Source of the DNA: Denitromonas ohlonensis
Lineage (GTDB): Bacteria; Pseudomonadota; Gammaproteobacteria; Burkholderiales; Rhodocyclaceae
Length of the DNA: 64,000 nucleotides
NCBI RefSeq assembly: GCF_007625205.1
Contig: NZ_VMNI01000005.1
Coordinates: 62,001-126,000 of the forward strand
Direction: 5' to 3'
Shown: positions 55,385-64,000 of the stretch, one piece after another
Position numbering within the stretch: position 1 is the stretch's first letter
Layout: every line of letters begins with the position of its first letter
Translations under genes and position numbers: made by a program
The notes under the pieces: model-generated
Databases searched by the model: none
Seen by the model: the letters and a program-made list of their open reading frames with translations, nothing else
Told to the model about the DNA's origin: nothing

Positions 55385-56728
55385 GTGAGTTCCGGCGATC
55401 TGTTTTCCGCCGAGCCGGTCATGGCTCAGCCGCCGACCGGCAGCATCCCGCTGGCCGAGCGCCTGCGCCCCGCGACGCTGGACGACGTCGTCGGCCAGGC
55501 GCATTTACTGGGCGAGGGCAAACCGCTGCGCCTCGCCTTTGCCTCGGGGCGGCTGCATTCGATGATCCTGTGGGGGCCGCCGGGCGTAGGCAAGACCACG
55601 CTAGCGCGCCTGATGGCTGAGGCCTTCGAGGCTGACTTCATCGCCTTGTCGGCGGTGTTCTCGGGCGTCAAGGACATCCGCGAAGCGGTGCAAAAAGCCC
55701 AAGTGGCGCGCGATCTTGGCCGCCACACGATTCTTTTCGTCGATGAGGTGCACCGCTTCAACAAGGCACAGCAGGACGCGTTTCTGCCCTTCGTTGAGCA
55801 GGGGCTGCTGACCTTCATCGGCGCCACCACCGAAAACCCTTCGTTTGAAGTCAATGCCGCGCTCTTGTCGCGAGCCGCGGTGTATGTGCTCAAGTCGCTC
55901 GACGAGGCCGAGCAAATGGTGTTGTTCGAGCGCGCCCGCCACACCGCGGATGCCGCGCTGGCGATCGAAGACGCCGCACGCGACCGCCTGATCGGCTTTG
56001 CCGACGGCGACGGCCGGCGGCTGATTGGCCTGGTCGAGCAATTGGCGATTGCGGCGCAGACCGCCGCGGTCAATCCGGTGACGACCGAGTTTGTCGATCA
56101 GGCCTTGTCGCGCAATCTGCGTCGTTTCGACAAGGGCGGCGATGCCTTCTACGACCAGATCTCGGCCATGCACAAATCGGTGCGCGGCTCGGATCCCGAT
56201 GCCGCGCTCTACTGGCTGTGCCGCATGCTCGATGGCGGCGCCGATCCGCGCTATATCGGTCGGCGCCTGGTACGCATGGCCAGCGAAGACATCGGACTGG
56301 CTGACCCGCGCGCGCTGGAAATGACCTTGCAAGCCTGTGCCGCTTACGAGCGGCTGGGGTCGCCGGAGGGCGAATTGATGTTGGCGCAGGCCACGGTGTT
56401 TCTGGCCTGCGCGGCCAAGTCGAACGCGGTGTACACCGCCTACAAGGCGGTGCGCCGCTTTATTGCCGAAGACGGCTCACGCCCGGTGCCCATGCATCTG
56501 CGCAATGCCCCCACCAAGCTCATGAAAAGCATGGGCCATGGCGACGGTTATCGCTACGCGCATGACGAGGCCGATGGCTACGCTGCGGGCGAGCAGTATC
56601 TGCCCGATGGCGTCGACGCGCAGCCGTGGTACCAGCCCACCGACCGCGGCATGGAAGCGCGCATTCGCGAAAAGCTCGATCGCCTGCGCGCACTCGATCG
56701 CGGCGCAGGCAAGTCTGAACGCGGTTGA
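55385..56728 (+). CDS. rarA: Replication-associated recombination protein A
   Basis: A 447-residue AAA+ ATPase (RarA/MgsA, related to Mgs1/WRNIP1) that acts at stalled replication forks. Walker A GPPGVGKTT is near residue 65 and Walker B ILFVDEVHRFN near 120; sensor motif GATTENPSFEVNAALLSR follows. The C-terminal MHKSVRGSDPDAALYWL and GHGDGYRYAHDEADGYAAGEQYLP complete the family pattern. The first codon is GTG 12 bp after lolA; no upstream ATG is available. serS often follows directly; here a small minus-strand gene intervenes. Confidence 0.95.
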   Translation: MSSGDLFSAEPVMAQPPTGSIPLAERLRPATLDDVVGQAHLLGEGKPLRLAFASGRLHSMILWGPPGVGKTTLARLMAEAFEADFIALSAVFSGVKDIREAVQKAQVARDLGRHTILFVDEVHRFNKAQQDAFLPFVEQGLLTFIGATTENPSFEVNAALLSRAAVYVLKSLDEAEQMVLFERARHTADAALAIEDAARDRLIGFADGDGRRLIGLVEQLAIAAQTAAVNPVTTEFVDQALSRNLRRFDKGGDAFYDQISAMHKSVRGSDPDAALYWLCRMLDGGADPRYIGRRLVRMASEDIGLADPRALEMTLQACAAYERLGSPEGELMLAQATVFLACAAKSNAVYTAYKAVRRFIAEDGSRPVPMHLRNAPTKLMKSMGHGDGYRYAHDEADGYAAGEQYLPDGVDAQPWYQPTDRGMEARIREKLDRLRALDRGAGKSERG

Positions 56729-56749
56729 TCCGCGCCGTCGTGGCGAGGC

Positions 56750-57013
56750 TCAATGCGTTGTCGGATGGTCGGCAATGAAGCGGGCGATGACGGCGCGGGC
56801 TCGCACTGCCTTATCGACCTGGCCGGTGCGCTCGGCCCGATCCACCAGATCGGCCATATAGCGCGACAGCAGCAAGACACCTTCGGGGGTTTGCACCAAT
56901 CCGCAAGCGACCTGCGCGGCCGCAACGTCCGGGATGCCTTCGTGTTCGGCGATGAGGGCGACCTCATCGTCCGTGATATCGCAATAGTCCAAGCAGTCAC
57001 GCATGGATAGCAT
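56750..57013 (-). CDS. Small conserved-looking hypothetical protein
   Basis: An 87-residue acidic, helical protein starting MLSMRDCLDYCDITDDEV, with GGAGGAG 7 bp upstream on the minus strand, a strong ribosome site. It has two cysteines near the N-terminus (DCLDYC) and one central cysteine, and no membrane segment. No family is recognised. It lies between rarA and serS on the opposite strand, and ends 22 bp from the rarA stop. Confidence 0.68.
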   Translation of the reverse strand: MLSMRDCLDYCDITDDEVALIAEHEGIPDVAAAQVACGLVQTPEGVLLLSRYMADLVDRAERTGQVDKAVRARAVIARFIADHPTTH

Positions 57014-57176
57014 GGCGTTCTCCTCCAGTCCTTTATTTGGGCACTCTGACCTGGCCCGTTCTTTTTTGGTTCTTATCTACTCAGGATAAGCCACCGATCG
57101 GACATGGCAAATTCCGAATTTCTCTCGGTTTGTTTCCTGCCATAGCACCCTTCAATGGTGCGTCGCAGCGGTTTAG

Positions 57177-59911
<2,735 letters not shown>

Positions 59912-60001
59912 GGACAAACTCCCGTTCAGGGAGCTGATTGTCGCCGGAGAGTGTGGGAGTCGCAAATCGACTGGATCAAGGCAATCCATACGCGGTGGTA
60001 T

Positions 60002-60038
60002 GTTTTCGAAAAATTCGATAAAATGAATATTCGAAAAC
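60002..60038 (+). promoter_or_regulatory. AT-rich inverted repeat ahead of the AhpD-like gene
   Basis: GTTTTCGAA (60002-60010) and TTCGAAAAC (60030-60038) form a perfect 9-bp dyad around AAATTCGATAAAATGAATA, which contains a possible -10 (GATAAA). It lies 20 bp from the start codon and looks like an operator over a promoter. The regulator is unknown. Confidence 0.6.
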
Positions 60039-60058
60039 GCTTATGAATGGAGTTGGCC

Positions 60059-60409
60059 GTGAGCAAGTCGTTCAAACAGATCACCAGTGATGTATCCAAA
60101 GGCCTCGAAGCCATGCACAAAGAGGTGCCCGACACCATGAAGGGCTTCTCCGCCATGGCCAAGGCAGCGCTCGCCGGGGGTAGCATCGACGCGCTTCACA
60201 AAGAACTGATCGCGCTGGCCATCGGCGTATCGTCGCGTTGCGACGCCTGCATCGGCTACCACATCAAGGCGTTGATCCGTCTGGGCGTGAGCCGCGAGCA
60301 ACTGATGGAAACCCTCGCCATCTGCACCTACATGGGTGGCGGTCCGACCCTGATGTACGCCGCTGAAGCGGTCCGTGCCTATGATGAAATGCTTCCTCAA
60401 CACGCCTGA
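60059..60409 (+). CDS. AhpD-like carboxymuconolactone decarboxylase family protein
   Basis: A 116-residue helical protein; GTG 60059 is chosen because GGAG lies 6 bp upstream, while the ATG at 60047 has none. The redox pair and His in SRCDACIGYHIKALIRLGVS match the CxxC-x3-H centre of AhpD-type peroxidase partners. The family name reflects fold; decarboxylase activity is unlikely here. A role in peroxide or thiol homeostasis is probable. It is preceded by an AT-rich inverted repeat suggesting tight regulation. Confidence 0.85.
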   Translation: MSKSFKQITSDVSKGLEAMHKEVPDTMKGFSAMAKAALAGGSIDALHKELIALAIGVSSRCDACIGYHIKALIRLGVSREQLMETLAICTYMGGGPTLMYAAEAVRAYDEMLPQHA

Positions 60410-60444
60410 CGCACGTCAGAGGTGCTTTTTTTCCAGAACCTTTC

Positions 60445-60450
60445 TATAAT
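60445..60450 (+). promoter_or_regulatory. -10 of the tRNA-Ser gene
   Basis: Consensus TATAAT 14 bp before the mature 5' end. Confidence 0.65.
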
Positions 60451-60464
60451 GCCGTCCTTCGAGC

Positions 60465-60554
<90 letters not shown>

Positions 60555-60564
60555 GTAACTCAAC

Positions 60565-60590
60565 AAAAAGCGGCCTTCGGGCCGCTTTTT
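60565..60590 (+). terminator. Terminator of tRNA-Ser
   Basis: AAAAAGCGGCC-TTCG-GGCCGCTTTTT: a perfect stem with a TTCG loop and T run, usable in both directions and so also able to serve the hydrolase gene converging from the right. Confidence 0.93.
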
Positions 60591-60619
60591 GTTTGGGTGC
60601 GCCTCCTGCAAGGCTTACC

Positions 60620-62686
60620 TCAGTTGGGGATGCTCACGGTGCCGCGATGGGCTGCGATCCGGTCGCCGGATGCAGGGTGCATCTGGATCGGCGGCAGGTT
60701 GCCCAGGGTGATGGCGGGCGCGGCGCCGGGTGAGCCGCCGCGCGGGGTGGTGCGCACCACCTGCGAGGGCGGCAGGGCGGCGCCTTCGGTGAGGTGCTTC
60801 CACATCATGTCGAGCGCCACACCGCCGTAGTAGTGCAGCGGGATGAAGCGGGTATCGTAGCCGGGGAAGGGCAGGAAGGCTTCGAAGTGCTGGGCGTTGG
60901 TGACCTCGATGTAGCTCAGCTGGCTGCGCTTGCCTTCGGCCAGGCTGTTCAGGCCGAGGTAGGGGCGCGAGGTGTGGTTGACCGGCACCAGCGCGTCCGC
61001 CCGGCCATGCACGATCAGCGTCGGCTTGCCATGCAGGCGGCCGTTGACCTCGGTCTGGGCGATGCTGTGGCGGACGCGCTTCTCGTCGAGCAGCTCGCGC
61101 AGACACAGGGCGCCATCCCAGTAGTAGTCGGCCAGACCGGTGCTGGCGGAGACGGCGAGCGCCTCGCGGATCGGGCCGTTGGCGGCGCCTTCGGCGATCA
61201 GGTTGATGCCGGTGGACGGCGGCACGCCGTTGTTCAGGCTCCACAGCGTCGGCATGGGGCTGGCAGCCGGTGCGGCGGGCAGGCCGGCGGCGTCGGTGGT
61301 GCCCATCGAGTAGCCGCACAGGTTGGCGGTGACCGGTGCGCGCATGAAGGCATTGGCGTAGGTCAGGCTGACGGCGGTGCTCACCGCGAAGCCGAAGTGC
61401 GAGGCGTGCAGCAGATTGCTGTCGGCTTCCCAGCCATGGGCTTGCAGTTTGGCCAACGCGTTTTCGGACTGCTCAATCAGGGTGTTGCCCGAGATCTCTC
61501 CGGCGGCGACCAGTGCGGCACAGCGGTTGGCACCGAAGGCCGGGACCACGAAGCTCACGAAGGGGCTGTCGGCGACTGAGGGGGCGAGCGCGGCGCAGGG
61601 CTGCACCAGGTTGGCGTAGGTGGTGTAGTCGTACAGCGGCAGGCCGCTGGCGGGCACGGGCATGCCGCCGCGCTTGACGGTGACGCCTCGGCGCATGTCG
61701 ACGTTGATCTGCGGCTCCTGCGCGACCACGGCGTCGATCAGGCCGCGGTGGTCGGCTTCGGCGGCGGCAATGACCGCGCCGCCGCCGTTGGACACGCTGG
61801 CGGCGATCACCAGGGTGTTTTGCGGGCGATAGCCGGCGTGCTTGCCGCGGTGATGCTTGCCACGCTCTGGCTGGTGGTAGCGATTGAGCACATCGAAGGC
61901 GAACTCGATGCCGGCCAGGGTGGCGTCGCCCCAGGCGCGCTCCGGGTTGTCCTGCGAGTGCGCGTGTTTCATGGCGTAACGGTTGGGGTGCTGCGCGATG
62001 TAAGCCTGGCGGGCCGGTTCGCTGATCTCGGCGCGGAAGAGGGCGCTACGGCGGGCGTCCCGGGCGTCGGCCAGCGTGCCGTCGGGCAGGGTGACGATGT
62101 TGGTGTCCAGCTCATGGCCGCCGGCGCCGGTGCCCTTGTCGGTGTAGGCCACGGCGCAGCCGCGCTTGAGTGACCATTCGCCGGTGGTGCCGATGGCGCC
62201 ATACACACCGCGCGAACCGCTCGACGGGGCGGCGACGATGCACGGCTGCTCGGGGTTGAAGTGCGCGGGCACCTGCACCAGCAGGGTCACGCTTTTGACG
62301 CCGCGAACATGCTGGCTGGTGCGGTATTCGGTGCCGGGGATCAGGCCTTCGCCGAGGGTGTCGTTGCCGTCGAGGTCGATGTTGGGGCCGAACAGCCGGC
62401 CATAGCCGCCATTGCTGGTGGTGTCGATGAGGGCGCGGTAGTTGGCCCAGATGTTGAGGCGGCGCAGCTCGGCCGCGGTGGGCGCGAGCGGGTTGGCGAT
62501 GGCGGGTGCGACAGCCGAGGCCAGGCCGGTCTTGCCCAGGCCGGCGCTGAGCAGGTCGTCGTTGCCCTCATGGGTGGTGATGGTGATGTTGTGGTGGCCG
62601 CCTCCGGGTAAACCCGAGGTGGCCGAGGCGACGCCCGGCGCGAGCAGCAACGCCCCGGCCAGACCGAACAGCAGTTCGTGTTTCAT
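60620..62686 (-). CDS. D-(-)-3-hydroxybutyrate oligomer hydrolase
   Basis: A 688-residue secreted or periplasmic esterase (3HBOH family) that cuts 3-hydroxybutyrate oligomers left by PHB depolymerase. A signal peptide is visible (MKHELLFGLAGALLLAPGVASA). IVAAPSSGSRGVYGAIGTTGEW, GTGAGGHELDTN, and the nucleophile segment VIAASVSNGGGAVIAA near residue 310 are hallmarks; HGRADALVPVNHTSRPYLGLN and EVTNAQHFEAFLPFPGYD supply the likely Asp and His. With phaC at 28.6 kb it shows PHB turnover, though the signal peptide suggests use of external oligomers. It is divergent from the LuxR-type gene. Confidence 0.92.
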   Translation of the reverse strand: MKHELLFGLAGALLLAPGVASATSGLPGGGHHNITITTHEGNDDLLSAGLGKTGLASAVAPAIANPLAPTAAELRRLNIWANYRALIDTTSNGGYGRLFGPNIDLDGNDTLGEGLIPGTEYRTSQHVRGVKSVTLLVQVPAHFNPEQPCIVAAPSSGSRGVYGAIGTTGEWSLKRGCAVAYTDKGTGAGGHELDTNIVTLPDGTLADARDARRSALFRAEISEPARQAYIAQHPNRYAMKHAHSQDNPERAWGDATLAGIEFAFDVLNRYHQPERGKHHRGKHAGYRPQNTLVIAASVSNGGGAVIAAAEADHRGLIDAVVAQEPQINVDMRRGVTVKRGGMPVPASGLPLYDYTTYANLVQPCAALAPSVADSPFVSFVVPAFGANRCAALVAAGEISGNTLIEQSENALAKLQAHGWEADSNLLHASHFGFAVSTAVSLTYANAFMRAPVTANLCGYSMGTTDAAGLPAAPAASPMPTLWSLNNGVPPSTGINLIAEGAANGPIREALAVSASTGLADYYWDGALCLRELLDEKRVRHSIAQTEVNGRLHGKPTLIVHGRADALVPVNHTSRPYLGLNSLAEGKRSQLSYIEVTNAQHFEAFLPFPGYDTRFIPLHYYGGVALDMMWKHLTEGAALPPSQVVRTTPRGGSPGAAPAITLGNLPPIQMHPASGDRIAAHRGTVSIPN

Positions 62687-62883
62687 GTTTCCTCCTTGCG
62701 TGGGTGTCCCGACATGTCATTGTGTTTTCTGTCGGTGCGCTACGTTAGCATGTGCGAATGCGGTGCGATCGGGGAAACCCGCATTGAGCACTGCACTTGC
62801 CAGACTAAGCTACTCACAAACGCGGGCAGATTGAATCATGCAGATGCATGAGGCGCGCGGCGCGCGGCAGGGAGAAAAGCGGC

Positions 62884-63597
62884 ATGAACAGTCATGACAG
62901 ACGTCTGCTCTCATTGATGGAACTCGGGCGGACCGGCAGCCGCCCCGACTATCGGCGCGAGGCCCTCGCCTGGCTTGACCGCGAGTTGGGCTTCGACGGC
63001 GTGGTGTGGGGCGAGGGGCGCCAGCATGCCGATGGCGTGGTGCATATCCACAGCGCCGAGCTGCGCGGGCGCTCGGAGCGCATCCTGGTCGACTATGGCG
63101 CGGTCGCGCATCTCGACCCGGTGGCGCGGCGCTTTGCCCGGCAGCCGCGCAGCTTGCAGAACGTGGTGGTAGACCGCGATCTGGTTGGCGGTGACACAGC
63201 CCCCGTCGGCGAGTGCCTGCGTGCGCATGATGTCAGCCAGCTGATGCTGTGCGGTGTGCGCAGCAGCGACGCCGGTGGCCTGCGCTGGCTCACGCTTTAT
63301 CGCGAAGACCGTGGCCGGCCTTTCACGCCGGGGCAAACCCGCCAGGCCGCGTTTGCGATTCCCTTTGTGCTGCTGGCCGAACCCGACGCGCCGCCCGAGC
63401 CCGCTCCGCAGGTGACTGAACTGCTCACCACGCGCGAGCACGAGGTGGCCTGCGCTTATGCCGAGGGCGCCGACTACAAGACTATTGCCCGGCAGCTGGC
63501 GGTGTCGCCCGCCACGGTGCGCACGCACCTGCAAAGCAGCTTCCGCAAGCTCGAGGTGCACAACAAAATCGCCCTGCGCGCGCGACTGCTGGGCTGA
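62884..63597 (+). CDS. LuxR-family transcription regulator
   Basis: A 237-residue regulator; ATG 62884 has AGGGAGA about 9 bp upstream. The C-terminal helix-turn-helix is LTTREHEVACAYAEGADYKTIARQLAVSPATVRTHLQSSFRKL, complete with the R-T-H recognition region. The N-terminal 170 residues resemble a GAF- or autoinducer-type sensor, but show no W/Y/D set of acyl-homoserine-lactone receptors. It is divergent from the 3-hydroxybutyrate oligomer hydrolase gene (197-bp gap) and may regulate it. Confidence 0.88.
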   Translation: MNSHDRRLLSLMELGRTGSRPDYRREALAWLDRELGFDGVVWGEGRQHADGVVHIHSAELRGRSERILVDYGAVAHLDPVARRFARQPRSLQNVVVDRDLVGGDTAPVGECLRAHDVSQLMLCGVRSSDAGGLRWLTLYREDRGRPFTPGQTRQAAFAIPFVLLAEPDAPPEPAPQVTELLTTREHEVACAYAEGADYKTIARQLAVSPATVRTHLQSSFRKLEVHNKIALRARLLG

Positions 63598-63606
63598 GAC
63601 CGGGCG

Positions 63607-63640
63607 CAAAAAAGCCCGGCAGGCGTGACCTGCCGGGCTT
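63607..63640 (-). terminator. Bidirectional terminator, stronger on the minus strand
   Basis: A 12-bp perfect stem (AAGCCCGGCAGG/CCTGCCGGGCTT) lies between convergent genes. On the minus strand it ends in six Ts, so it mainly ends the PhoX-family transcript, but it can also serve the LuxR-type gene. Confidence 0.88.
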
Positions 63641-63661
63641 GTGTCGGACTGGCGTCAGGGC

Positions 63662-64000
63662 TCAGGAGCCGATGATGCCGCCGTTCTTGCGGGTGATGAC
63701 GATCGTGCAGTCACGTGGCACGGTCACGCCATCGAGTTCGGCCGGGAAGTTGGTGACGGTCGGATCGCCCTCGCCGGGGTGCTGGGTGTTGATGAACATG
63801 GTGCGGCGATCCGGCGTCACGGTGATGCCGGTGATTTCGTCGCCCGTCACCCCGGTGAAGATCCGGCGCAGCTCGCCGGTCATCGTGTCGGCGACCAGCA
63901 TCTGGTTGTTCAGGCCATCTTTTTGGCCGCCATCGGTCTGGATGAACAGGCGGCCATCCGGATCGGCCCACAGGCCATCGGGCGAAGCAAAGCTGTCTTC
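63662..64000 (-). CDS. PhoX/DUF839 family protein, C-terminal end
   Basis: The last 112 codons of a gene that enters from the right edge. FASPDGLWADPDGRLFIQTDGG, then MLVADTMTGELRRIFTGVTGDEITGITVTPDRRTMFINTQHPGE, are the closing blades of the PhoX beta-propeller, which contains calcium and iron ligands in alkaline phosphatase PhoX. Most of the protein is outside the window, so phosphatase activity cannot be judged; DUF839 members without it exist. Confidence 0.85.
   Translation of the reverse strand, partial: EDSFASPDGLWADPDGRLFIQTDGGQKDGLNNQMLVADTMTGELRRIFTGVTGDEITGITVTPDRRTMFINTQHPGEGDPTVTNFPAELDGVTVPRDCTIVITRKNGGIIGS

Noticed and set aside
52982-55504. An 840-codon open frame antisense to ftsK and lolA
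   Set aside because: It is a GC-rich shadow of well-supported genes, with His/Gln/Arg-rich low-quality translation and no domains.

Overview
The window is high-GC chromosomal DNA of a betaproteobacterium. The gene set fits the Rhodocyclales (Azoarcus/Thauera/Zoogloea type): a complete cbb3 oxidase locus, two Fnr-family regulators of the ANR and DNR kinds, NnrS, polyhydroxybutyrate (PHB) genes, and housekeeping genes in betaproteobacterial form. The taxon is inferred from gene content only. There is no rRNA, CRISPR array, insertion sequence or prophage; the only tRNA is tRNA-Ser(CGA).

1-17.4 kb is mostly minus-strand. It holds the xthA 5' end, then a small operon (ABM-fold protein, cobalamin-binding sensor, diguanylate cyclase) divergent from an EAL-CBS-GGDEF protein. 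Next come oligopeptidase A, purC, an MBOAT/SGNH acetylation pair, fructose-bisphosphate aldolase, bluB under a cobalamin riboswitch, and pyruvate kinase.

17.5-39.7 kb is the respiratory and low-oxygen region. It contains ccoI-ccoS, a probable ANR-activated small RNA, ccoNOQP, ccoG and ccoH, then a hemerythrin/universal stress protein operon facing phaC across one ANR box. A hemerythrin-DUF2249-membrane protein operon, dnr, nnrS, a SirB2 protein, a third hemerythrin, fnr, hemN, a TauE/SafE-type protein and a rhodanese follow. Five FNR-type boxes (TTGAN-N4-NTCAA) can be read directly. At four promoters (small RNA, ccoN, phaC, first hemerythrin of the 31 kb operon) a -10-like hexamer starts exactly 28.5 bp from the box centre, the class II activator geometry.

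39.3-42.4 kb is a copper unit: a MerR-type regulator divergent from copA-copZ with a mer-like promoter. 42.4-60.4 kb holds a large GGDEF-EAL sensor, ppa, nadE, a PII gene, trxB, a Crp-like regulator, ftsK-lolA-rarA, serS and an MltF-like lytic transglycosylase. 60.4-64 kb holds tRNA-Ser, a periplasmic 3-hydroxybutyrate oligomer hydrolase, a LuxR-type regulator and the 3' end of a PhoX-family gene.

Two results stand out. One is the ANR-box, -10, hairpin and terminator array between ccoS and ccoN, which reads as an unannotated oxygen-regulated RNA of about 106 nt. The other is the cobalamin-binding protein, which carries the Trp-x9-Glu-His and His-x-x-Gly signature of light-sensing adenosylcobalamin domains but no DNA-binding domain, and is operonic with a diguanylate cyclase.
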